A stretch of 64,000 bases of DNA from Delphinus delphis (Eukaryota > Chordata > Mammalia > Artiodactyla > Delphinidae), in contig NC_082697.1 in NCBI RefSeq assembly GCF_949987515.2, positions 21,211,730 through 21,275,729 on the forward strand. The letters run 5' to 3'. A program made the position numbers and the translations under genes. The notes below the pieces were generated by a model. That model had not been told where the DNA came from. It saw nothing but the letters and a program-made list of their open reading frames with translations, and searched no databases. Positions 15,101-27,100 of this stretch are shown piece by piece (the stretch's first letter is position 1; the number at the start of each line of letters is the position of its first letter).

Positions 15101-18100
15101 GTCTGGGCTAACTCTGGGTCTGAGTTTCTTTACCAATTCAGAAGCTGGACTATACAATCTCTAAGGTTCTGTCCAGCTCAGTAATCCTGTTAACGACCTT
15201 ACCTAGACATCCAGGCCTTTACTTTGCAGAGTGAAGCTGGCTGTCACTGACCATGCCCTGGTGACTTTGTTGAGCGCACACGCATACATACGCGTGCCTT
15301 CTAGAGGTGTGTAAGACACTGCCTACTGAAAGGAGGCGCACGCTGTCTTCTACTGTGGTCCCTGATACCGAGGGCACCTAAACAGGGCCTTTGTAATATC
15401 AAATGCATCAGTAAGTGATAATCTAGCATCTCTTTTAAAATCTTGCAGCAGAAATTAAAGCACACCTAAATAATTGGGAAGACATCTCATGTTTATGGAT
15501 TAGAAGGCTTAAGATTGTTAAAATGGCAATAGTGCCGAAAGCAATCTCCAGATTCAATACAATTCCTATTAAAACTCCAACAGCCTTTCTTGTAGAAATG
15601 GAAAAGCTGATCCTCAAATTCACACAGAATTGCAACAGGCCCCAAATAGCCAAACAATATTGAAAAACAACAACAAAGTTGAGGACTCACATTCTCTGAT
15701 CTTAAAACTTACTATGAAGCTACAGTGATCAAAATAGTTGTGATACCAGCATAGGACAGACACACAGATCAGTGGAATAGAACAGACAGTCCAGAAATAA
15801 ACCCATACATCTATGGCCAACTGATTTTTTACAAAAGTGCCAAGTATTCAGTGGGGGACAACAAATGGTGCTGGGGCAACTAGATATCTATATGCAGACA
15901 ATGAAGTTGCACGCACGTCCCCCTGCCCCACCTCACGTCATACCAAAATTAACTCAATGACCCAAATGTAAAAGCTAAAACTACAAAACTCCTAGAAGAA
16001 AACACAGGAGTAAATCTTCATGATCCGGGATTTGCCAACAGATTCTTAAATGTGATACCAAAACACAAGCAACACAAGAAAAAACACAGTAGAACTCACC
16101 AAAATTAAAAACTTACTACATCCAAGGGCATTATGAAGAAATGAAAAGACAACTTATAAAATGGGAGAAAATATCTGCAAAGCATTTATCTGGTAAGAGT
16201 TTAATATCCAGAACATACAAAGAACTCTTACAATTCAAGAACAAACAACCCAATTCAAAAATGGGCACAGGTCTTGAATAAACACTGCTCAAAAAAATGA
16301 TACACAGGGCTTCCCTGGTGGCGCAGTGGTTGAGAGTCCACCTGCCGATGCAGGGGACGCGGGTTCGTGCCTCGGTTCAGGAAGGTCCCACATGCCGTGG
16401 AGAGGCTGGGCCCGTGAGCCATGGCCGCTAAGCCTGTGCGTCCGGAGCCTGTGCTCTGCAATGGGAAGGGCCACAACAGTGAGAGGCCCGCGTACCGCAA
16501 AAAAAAAAAAAAAAAAAAAAGATAAACAAATGGCCAACAAGCACATGCTAAGATGCTCATCCCCGTTAGTCGTCAGGGAAATGCAAGTCAAAACCACAAG
16601 ATATCGCTTCACATCCACTAGGATGGCTAGAATTTAAAAAGGACAGACAGTTATCACGTGCTGAGGAGGATGTGGAGAAACTGGAACCCTCCTCATACAC
16701 TGCTAATGGGAATGTAAAATGGTACAGCTGCTATGGGAAACAGTTTTGGTGGTTCCTCAAAAAGTTAAACATAGCATTCACCTTATGACCCAGCAATTCT
16801 ATTCCTAGTTATACATATACCCAAGAGAAATAAAACGTATGTCCCCACAAAAACTTGTACACAACTGTTTACAGCACCATTATTCATAATGGCCAAAATG
16901 CAGAAACAATCCAACTGTCCATCAACAAATTAATGGGTAGACATTTTTTCATATCTATACAATGGACAATTCAGCCATAAAGAGAAATGAAGTACTGATA
17001 CATGCTACAACGTGGATGAACCTAAAAAACATGTTAAGCGAAAGAAGCCAGACACAATTATATGAAATATCCAGCACTGGCAAATCCATGGGGATAGAAA
17101 GCAGGCTGGCAGTTGCAAGGGGCTGGGAGGAGGGAGCGCATAGGGAATGACTCGTTAATGGGTACAGGGTTTTCTTTTGGTATGACGGAATGTGAAATGT
17201 TTTGGAACTTGATATAGGTGGTGGTTGCATAATACTATGAATGTACTGAACGCCACTGAAATGCATACACTTTTTTTTTTTTTTTTTTTTTTGCGGTACG
17301 TGGGCCTCTCACTGTTGTGGCCTCTCCCGTTGCGGAGCACAGGCTCCGGACACGCAGGCCCAGCGGCCATGGCTCACGGGCCTAGCCACTCCGCGGCATG
17401 TGAGATCTTCGTGGACCGGGGCACGAACCCGTATTCCCTGCATCGGCAGGCGGACTCTCAACCACTGCGCCACCAGGGAAGCCCATGAAATGCATACACT
17501 TTAAAATGGTTATTACTTTTATGTTCTATACATTTCACCTCAATTAAAAAAAAATCTGCAGATAGGAACACATCTCCCCAGAGCTCTTCCCTGTGTGGCA
17601 TATAGTCTGTGTGTGTACCAAGTGGCATGTATATCACAGAACTGTCTCCTCTCAGTTCTAGAGCACTGCTAGTCAAACACCACGATGTAAAAGAAACCAA
17701 CTGATGTGTTAAGGTGGTAAAATTTTGGGTACCTTCCCCCTTTTGATTTTTTTTCTTCAATGCTTGTACAAATAGATTTCCTTCTCTCTCTCTGCTTTTC
17801 ACATGCCCTGATCAGTCAGACGGAACATACCACATCATACTTTCTCCAAACAAGACGGGAACTTTGTCTGTCCTACTCTATGGCTTGTAAGCTTCTAGCA
17901 GTCACTTGGGGTAATGGTCACCTCTGTCACCCAGAAACAAACCTTCCTTTTGCTCCAAGAACTGAAGTTTAGAGGCTTTTCTGGTACCTTTGGCCTTTTC
18001 CTTTTTGAATTCACCTTCTTCTGTATCCTCCACATTCCTTATCCTCACTTCGGGGCTGCTGTTTGTGCTTCCTTCTACATGCCTTCTTTCCCATTTCTGT

Positions 18101-21100
18101 GTTTCCTCATGTTCATGACAAATATTAAGCAACTCTCCTTCTAACCCTGCCTGGAGTTTAAGGCCAATGTCTACCATAACACCCAAAAGGAAAAGCAGAA
18201 ATAAAAGAAAAGGTAAAAAAAAAATCATCTCAAAATGAATCATGATTCTACTTCAAGGAAAAAAAAAGAAAAGCAACACAAAGGAGGAAACCCCCAGTTT
18301 CCATCAAATACTCACCTTTCTTTACTGATATATTCTTTACAACCAAGAATTAATTTTTTAATTCAACCTAGAAAATCCTCTTCTTTATGAAATAAGGTTT
18401 CATCAGGTGATAAATTTCACTCACAGAACAAATATTTACTGAGGAACAATTATGTTCCTGACGCTGTAAGAGCAGCCAAAGAGCACATACTCGAATGAAC
18501 TTTGGAAGACCTGCTGAAGGCAGTATGTTGTTCAAAAACTGCCCGTGCATTTTATAAATCTCTTAAATTTTAAATAAACTTCGGATCAAATTAATGTTAA
18601 ACATTAACATATTCATTTTTCCTTGGTCTATTTTAACTTAGACACAGTGAGTTAGGACAGTTCCCTTACTTAGAACATGTCTCACATTCTACTTTAACTC
18701 CCTTTTCGCTGTTTTTCTCACACTAGAGTGGAAGCTCATTGACGGGAGAGCGTACATCATGCTCCTCTCCGATTACCTCCTGCCTGGCATGGGCTTTGTT
18801 GACTTCATGGCTGAGTAAGCAGCCCTTGAAAGAGTATGGAGCCTAATTCCCACAGGAGGGCTCCGGCACCCCGCTTCCATACCTTCTGTCTTTGCCTCCT
18901 TTCATAAATCTGTCTGCTCCAGCCTGGCTGTTCTCCATTTATAAATATACTTCCCTTCTTCAACTGCTACTTCCTTTTAAGAAAAGGCTTTAGTGCCTGC
19001 GAGGAAGTTTGGACTTAACCTTAAACCACAATCACAATTGCCAGTTGTCTCCTTGATCTATATTATATACAATCCCTCAGTTTGGTTTTATGTTCACCGA
19101 TGCTGTTTACTCAAGAATATGATTTCCTTGAGGGCAGAAACACAATCTCTCTGTGAGCCATAACTCTGTCTTCTACATCCCAGGGTCTGAATCATCCTAG
19201 GCTCTGAATCATTATATTCCCTATCCCAAACTTTAGAAGCCACTGAGAAATCTAACATAAAATTCTCAAGTGAAAGAATAAAAAGGTATGATTATTACGT
19301 AAGGAAGATATAAACTTGAAGGAAAAAAAAAACCTTACGTGTTAACAAATTAGAACTTTGGGAAGAAAAGACCCTCAAGCAAATAATTACATTTCTAGAG
19401 TTCTAAGAATTCCATATTCTACACCGACAGCAATGAAAAGATTAAAAAATAAAAGCAGGGCTTCCCTGGTGGCGCAGTGGTTGAGAGTCCACCTGCCGAT
19501 GCAGGGGACATGGGTTCGTGCCCCGGTCCGGGAAGATCCCACATGTTGCAGAGCGGCTGGGCCCATGAGCCATGGCCGCTGAGCCTGCGCGCCCGGAGCC
19601 TGTGCTCCGCAATGGGAGAGGCCACAACAGTGAGAGGCCCGCGTACCGCAAAAACAAAACAAAACAAAACAAAAGAAAAAAATAAAAGCAGACTTCATCA
19701 TGTGGCAGTTTTAAAACAAGTATTGGCAGTATTAAAAAAAAAAATGTTGAAAAGGTAGGTAACTTTATTTACTGTCCTCATCAGTAAGAGACTTTTGGAA
19801 GATTTATAAGAATTCATAGTAATAATGCATCTTTCAAGTGGCACATACTTAGCAAGTTTTATCATCACTGTAAGGATATAATGGAATTAAGACCAGTCTA
19901 TTATGGGATATGAGAGAAAAATCTCAGATTCTAGGGAGTAAACTGTTCATATTTTTAGCAAACATGGATAAAGAAAGAACTAAAACCATCTTTCAACATC
20001 TTATGTTATACCTAGTAGTTTGTTTTTTTAAATGTAGCAAATTTAGCTCCACTTTTATGATGAATAGTTTTGCTCATGTGGCTGAGAGACATGGTTTGGA
20101 ATAAGAACTGGCAGTTCAGAATCTGTACTTTCCAGTGGTGGGACATACCTGTTCTGATTCTTAAAGCAATGGAATTCCAATGCCCAGATGAGTAAAGAAA
20201 TTTGGGCTGGAAAGCAACAAAACACACTCAAATCTCTGATCCGTCTCTCTGCCTTAATGACCTCTTGTGGCATCTAGCAAACCACTGGTTCTACAGAAAC
20301 CAGAATGATCCCCCAAGAAATATAGGGAGGAAAGTGCAACTATGAGGAAGGGAGACGTACAAAGAGTTAATTCACGCTACCAACCCAATCTCCTTCTCAA
20401 AGACTCTGTCCTCTATGGTAGCGTGCCATGTTCCACCCAACAGCAGCTGCTCATGATAATCAATGTCTGACAGATCAGAGAAAGCCCTTAATGTGTTGCC
20501 AAGGGGCAGTTCAACAGATGGCATGGTGACTTACAACCAGAATCATTAATTACACTCTCTTATTAGTCCCAGGGCACAGCGCTGAAAATGCTTCCTCAGT
20601 GAAAGATGAGCATTTCAGATAAATGACCGTCTGGTACTGCCTGTCAAACTCCCTTTAGGATTTCTGGTCAGTGTTGATTTCTAAATCTAAGCCATACTAT
20701 TTTTATAGCCGTTTCCCATCTTCCACTTTCAAGCTGGCTAGGAATATGAAATTTCCACCACTACTACCCATCACAGCTCCTGTAGTCATTGCAGGTAACA
20801 ACATGGTAAACAGCGTCCATCCTTCGTTTCCCCGCACAAGTCAGGTGACTGTGTTGAAAGGCAAACACAACCATGTCAGCCACAGGGCTAGCTCACTTTT
20901 CCCTCCCTCTGTGCCAGAGAATGTGTTTCTTTAAGTACAGGGCTGGGGGAGGGGGACCATCCCCTCCCTCCCCAATCTACTCTGTTTCTTGTAGTAAGCG
21001 ACTGATTCTCCAACTCAAAACTGTCTTCCCTTCCCAAACCACTGGCTGCAACTCTTCTCCACGTCTCTTTGAGAAAAAGAAGGGCAGACACTCCTGAAAA

Positions 21101-24100
21101 GGAAGCGTAGCAGCTGGAAGCAAGCCAAAGTTCCCAAATGTCCACACTGCCGGTTCAGTTATCTCAAAGGACTGAGGATAAGCCACCATGTATTTAATTA
21201 AGAAGCCAGACAAACGCAAACTAGAGAAACTAGTTCTGAAGGCCCTCCCCAAGGGCACTCAGACAATGTCAGCTCAGGGTAGAAATTAGTTCCTTCTCAA
21301 CAGTACGAGAACTGGGCTCCATAAACATCACTATGTTTACGTGGAATTTTAGAACAGACTGCAGACAGAGCTTAGAGGCACACTACTTATTGGCCTCAGC
21401 AAGGATACAAGTTGGAAATAAATCTCAGTATAACCCAAAAGAAAAAAATTTCAACTATTTCCCAAATATTACCAAACAAACATTCTTTGGTTTTGCTGAA
21501 TGCCTATTCTTCCTGTACCTCAATATACGTTTTGGGCTTTTTTTGGCTGCGTTGGACCTTTGTTGCTGAGTACGGGCTTTCTCTAGTTGTGGCGAGCGGG
21601 GGCTACTCTTCGTTGCGGTGCGTGGGCTTCTCATTGCGGTGGCTTCCCTTGTCGCAGAGCACCTGCTCTTACGTGCGCAAGCTTCGGTAGTTGTGGCTCG
21701 CGGGCTCTAGAGTACAGGCTCAGTAGTTTTGGAGCACAGGCTTAGTTGCTCTGCGGCATGTGGTATCTTTCTGGACCAGGGCTCGAACCCGTGTCCCCTG
21801 CACTGGCAGGCAGATTCTTAACCACTGCACCACCGGGGAAGCCCTACAGTTGTGTTTTTTTAATATGAGTTCAAACTAAAGCAACAGTAGTACCCTAAAT
21901 GCTGTTATTTAAGGCTTCATTGTTTGTTTTCTGCATTTCCATTTGTTCTTTCCTGGACATATAAAAACATGACTTTGATTTTTAACTAGGTTCAGATAAT
22001 TACAATATCTGATAAGGAGCAGCTAAGCCCGTGTGCCACAACTACTGAGCCTGCGCTCTAGAGCCCGTGAGCCACAACTACTGAAGCCCGCGTGCCTAAA
22101 GCCTGTGCTCCACAACAAGAGAAGCCACCGCAATGAGAAGTCCGCGCACTACAATGAAGAGTGGCCCCCACTCGCCGCCAACTAGAGAAAGCCAGCGCGC
22201 AGCAGTGAAGATGCAACGCAGTCAAAAATAAATAAATTAATTAATTAAAAAAAAAATCTGATGGACGTTCTCATCTCATGAATTTTTTTAAAAAGAAAAA
22301 AAAACGTGTTATTTAAGGCATAATAAAAACCTCCTAATGTGGGTTGCAGGAAGGGAAACTTGGGAAGTTTGGATCTGCCTTGCAATGTACTCACTTCTAG
22401 TTTTTTCTCCTTTTCTGACAAAACATCTTTCTGGTTCTGGGTGTACTCCACCAACATCCGAGCCAGCTGGCGTCGGTCTTCCAGTTCTGCCGCCAGGCGC
22501 CCGTTATATTCGGCTAGTAACAGACATGCTTCATCTACTGTTTTTGAAAGACGTTCAGCTGCCTCTTTGTCTAAGTACAAATGAGACCAAAAAAAAAAGA
22601 GAGACAATATACAATGACACAGGCATAATTGCAAACATTTCTGGGGGAGGTTAGTTTCTCCCCTAACATTGAAGTCCAAGAACAGGCCAGAACCTGTAGA
22701 CAAACAATGGACTGGCTGACAGAGAAATCCAAAGGTACTCACTCCTGTCAACAAGATGGGACATTTCTGAATTACCTGAAGTGAGGCAATTGTACAAAGA
22801 GGGGAATCTGGTAAATGATTTCTAAATGCTTCTACCAAAAAATGAATAAATATAAATATCTATAGCAACAAAAGCTCTACAAATAAACAGAAAGAGATAT
22901 TTAAGGTCATTTGTGAAACAATATTTCCCTGCCTCTGAGAATTTCAAAGGTGCTTTCATTCATATTATTTCATTAAATATTCTTTGCATATCCCTCTGAA
23001 ATACAAAAGCAAGCACTCATTTCTTGGGTGTGGAAACTAAGACTTAACAAAAGTGACAGGTTCAGTAGCAGGTTCTTTGCTGAGGAGCTGAGACTCAAAA
23101 CCACATCTATAAAATGGACCTATAGGATTCTACTTCTTAAACTATGTAAGCCTTAAACCTTTTCTTCTATTTAACAAAATATAGGGTCTGATAAGAAGCT
23201 TTCAAATGAGACCCACGCTGAGAAATACTTTATATAAATACACAAAAATAAAAGATACAGAAGTTTCATAAAACAATACTTTCCTTAGTGTGTGCAGGGT
23301 GTTCTATCTTCTAACCCATAAAAAAAAAAAAAAAATGTTGGTCATTATCTACCAGACTGATTTCAGGTCCAATTAATGGGTTGCAACTCATTGTTTGGGG
23401 AAAAAACTGTGCGGAAGAATCAAAGAAAGGGTATCCTTGGAAAGAAGGGGTGAACAAGGCTCAACATTAGGAAATAAGAAAAGACAAAGGACTATTTGTA
23501 TTTCAAAGAAGTGATGTAATTAATTACGTGTGGTTATGGTGAGATTAAAATTTTTAAGCAGGTATACCTCATTTTAAAAAGGCCTTAAAGGATCGAGAGA
23601 GATCGGTGCTTTGAAACAAAGCACTAGAGACTCCAGTAGTTCCATGGGACAAACTCAAAGTGAGTTACACAGTGATACAGATCCAGTGCTTCCTATGAAT
23701 ACAGGTCGACAAGATGAGAGACCTCAGCACTGTCATACGTTAACCGGGATTTAAGAATTCCAACACAGTTTCTCTGGCAAACAGTCTGCCTGACTTTTAG
23801 ATGCCTTCTCTACGTGAATACTGGAAGATGGACTGTTGAGGGATTCCAAATTAGGCCTGATGTCAAAGATCAGGTACTTCTATGCTCCTTGGGGGCAGGG
23901 AAACAACAGGATGTTCTTGGTGGAGGAGCACTGAGCCAAAGAGAACACAAAGGAAAGAGACATCGTCAGCCGTGGAGGGTGGAGCAGACGGGACACTTAC
24001 TCTTCTAGACTGGCGGTGCGGCCTGGGACTGAGCTGCTGGGGGGCTGCTTTAGCTTTGTCACTGCTTAGCTATTGTTTGTAATGGTTAATTCATTAAAAT

Positions 24101-27100
24101 GTGTAAGTGCCTGTGGCAGAAAATGGCAAGGAAAACACTAATTTTTGAGATTAAAATAAATAAACAAAACCAATTCTTTTACACTCCAAGAAGTGTACAA
24201 AGGAAATAATTCATTCACACAAATAATTACAAACCAGAAAAAGAAGCTGCAATAGTTTTATGAGCTATAGAAGAATATGCAGCCAAAACGTAGCAGTGAG
24301 ATGCTCACTTCGAAGAACTTACCTGTGGCTGTCCTCACATGCTCTGTCTACCCTCCCAGCCACACAGACGAGGGCTGTGTCCTCTTTTGGCCAGCCCTTC
24401 ACTTGCGCGTGGGCATCCCACCCCCTCCTGCTTACTCCAAGACTCAAGTTTCTGGGTCTGTCCCCTGCGTTTCCCCATGCCTCATCAACTTCTCTCCCTC
24501 CGGAAGCACCCCACCAGCACACACACACACGCTGCTCTATCTTCTGTGTGTCACTCTCTAGCTATTGCTCCACATCCCTGATCCTCTTAAAGCAGAACTT
24601 CTCAAGAGAGCTGTCTATCCTCCTGGTACCCACCTCCTCCCCTACTGCTGTCACTAAACTCACTCCAATCAAATTTTACACTCCAAATCTTCCAATTAGC
24701 CTCACGAACATGTGGGCTCCTATTGTGTGTCCAACACTGTTCTAGGCTCTGAGTCAAAAGGTAACACAAAGGACAAAAACCCTCTGCCTGCAAATTTACA
24801 ATCTCAGGGAGGAAGAGAAATAAGTAATACACTATAGTTTAGTTATTTACCAGCTGAAGATAAGAACTCTACAGAAAAATAAGGCAAAGGAGGAAAAATG
24901 GGGCATTCAGAGGGAGGAAGGCAATTTTAAATAAGGTAGCCAGGGACTTCCCTGGTGGCGCAGTGGTTAAGAATCCGCCTGCCACGTGGGTTCGTGCCCC
25001 GGTCCAGGAAGATCCCACATGCTGCGGAGCGGCTGGGCCCGTGAGCCATGGCCGCTGAGCCTGTGTGTCTGGAGCCTGTGCTCCGCGGCGGGAGAGGCCA
25101 CAACGGTGAGAGGCCCACGTACCACAAAAAAAAAAAAAAAAAAAGAATCCGCCTGCCAATGCAGGGGACACGGGTTCGACCCCTGGTCCGGGACGATCCC
25201 ACATGCCACGGAGCAACTAAGCCCGGGCACGGCAACTACTGAGCCTGAGCTCTAGAGCCTGTGAGCCACAACTACTGAAGCCCGTACACTGCAACTACTG
25301 AACCCACCCACTGCAACTACTGAAGCCCGTGTGCTCTAGGGCTCATGTGCCACAAATACTGAGCCCTCATGCTGCAACTACTGAAGACTGCGCGCCTAGA
25401 GCCTGAGCTCCGCAACAAGAGAAGCCACTGCAACAGAAGCCCGCACACTACAACGAAGAGTAGCCCCAACTTGCTGCAACTAGAGAAAGCCTGTGCACAG
25501 CAACAAAGACCCAATGCAGCCAAAGGAAAAAAAAAGAAAAAAGGTAGCCAGGGTAGGCTTCACTGAGGTGATACAGAAACCAAGGGCTGGAGGTAGTGAG
25601 AGAACAAGCCATGTGACTATCTGGGGAAGATCATTCCAGGCAGAGGAAACAGCCAAGTACAAAGGCCTTTGGAGGGGAAAGTGCCTAGCAAGGAACCCAT
25701 ATGACTAGAGTGTTCTGAGCAGAGGGGGGACATGATCCAACTTCCATTTTAGCAGATCACTCTGGTTACTATGTTGATGACAGAAAGATGACTGGGGGAC
25801 AAGCAGGCAGCAGGGAGAGCAGATAGGAGGGTACTGTGATAATTCTAGTGAAGGTGGTGACTTGCACCAGGTGGCAGCAGCGGAGATGGTAACAAGGTGT
25901 CAGATACAAGTTGTAGCCCAGATCAACAGGAATTATGAGGGGGTCATCTACTGAGATGGAAAAGACCGTGAGAGAAATTTTGGAGGGAAGATGAGAAGTT
26001 TGGTTTCGGACAGGTCAAATCTGAAATGTCTTTCGAGCTATCCAAATAGTAACACTGAGCAGGAGGCTGGATATATGGGTCTCAAATTCAAGGGACAGGT
26101 CAACACTAGAGATATAAATTAGGGGATCATTAACAGAAAAATTGTTATTTAAAGTCATCGAACAGAATGAGAGGAACTGTCAGTGAAACTAACTAGGAAA
26201 GAGGGCTAATTACTCAAAATTAAGAGGTGAAGGAGAAGGGGAGAAACCAGCAAAGGAGACTGAAAAGACACAATCAGAGAGAGGGGAGGAATGCTAGGAG
26301 AATATGCAGTCCCAGCTTCCTCCTGCTGCTCTAACATATCACCACAAACCTGGTGGCTTAAAACAACATAAATGGATTGTCTTAATATTCATTATCATGG
26401 CCCCTTCCTCCATCTTCAAAATGCATCTCTCTAACTTCTGCTTCCACAGTCACAGCTCCTCTGACTCTTGCCCTCCTACCTCCCTCTTATAAGGACCGGG
26501 CCCACTTGACTAAGCCAGGATAATCTCTCCACCTCAAGATCCTTAACTCAGTCACATCCACAAAGTCCCTTTTCCTATATAAGATAATATATTCACAGGT
26601 TCTGAGGATTAGGACATGGACATTTTGGCGGATCATTATTCTGTCTACCACACCAAGTGAGAAAGTACTTTCAGGAAGAAGAAATGATCAACTGGGCCAA
26701 ATGTTACTGAGATCAAGTTAAGATTGGGCAAAAAATTCACCACTGAATTTCAGCAATATGGAAGTCACCAGCAACACTAATAAGAGCAGAGTCAGTGATG
26801 TGGAACCAAAAGAAAACGGGCAGGCGGGCGGGGTACAGGGCACGGATGGAGACAGGTGAGCACTGGCGATCTATATTAGAATGTTTTGCTATAAAGAACA
26901 GAGAAATGAGATGGTAGCTGGAGGAAGATATGGGTCAAGAAAAAAATTTTTCCCAAATGGGGAAAAAATACACGTTTTTATGCTATGGAGAATGATCCAG
27001 TAAAGGGGAAAAAAAAACTGGATATGCAGGAGAAAAGGGGAGAATTGTTGGAGCAGTGTTCTTGAGTAGGTGAGAAGGAATAGGTCTAACAGGCAGAGGG

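Larger units (their letters stand above)
15440..17555 (+). mobile_element. L1 LINE 3' part with two SINE insertions
   Basis: Sense L1 ORF2 from 'tgggaagacatctcatgttt' onward, through 'gggtacagccac'-type and 'atggccaaaatgcagaaaca' blocks to a 3' UTR ending near 17555. Many stops. Interrupted by a plus SINE at 16307-16520 and a minus SINE at 17271-17485. Confidence 0.85.
154..22394 (-). other. RPRD1B: RPRD1B intron 6 (22.2 kb)
   Basis: Bounded by GTGAGT after exon 6 and tccttag before exon 7. It is the largest intron and holds most of the CHR SINEs, two sense-strand L1 fragments, an LTR-like element and an L2 stretch, all listed separately. I recognise nothing in 154-1330, 1500-2470, 5230-7300, 7870-8860, 11060-12030, 12280-13190, 14400-15430, 17560-18700 and 19700-21530, apart from short A-rich tracts and scattered open frames with no coding character. 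Confidence 0.9.
24946..25540 (+). repeat. Outer long-form CHR SINE of a nested pair
   Basis: Head at 24946-24984, body from 25159 to 25510, then an A-rich tail. Outer duplication aaggtagccaggg at 24933-24945 and 25541-25553. Its middle is enlarged by repeated 'caactactga' units and it hosts a second SINE at 24985-25142. Confidence 0.93.

Noticed and set aside
22245..22838. 197-codon frame as an independent gene
   Set aside because: It is RPRD1B exon 6 with intron read-through on both sides; the flanks have consensus splice sites.
24260..24745. 161-codon plus-strand frame
   Set aside because: The 3' part is L2 ORF2 remnant and the rest lacks coding character.
25215..25400. Regularly spaced direct repeats suggesting a CRISPR array
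   Set aside because: They are internal SINE units in a mammalian intron, with neither true spacers nor cas genes.
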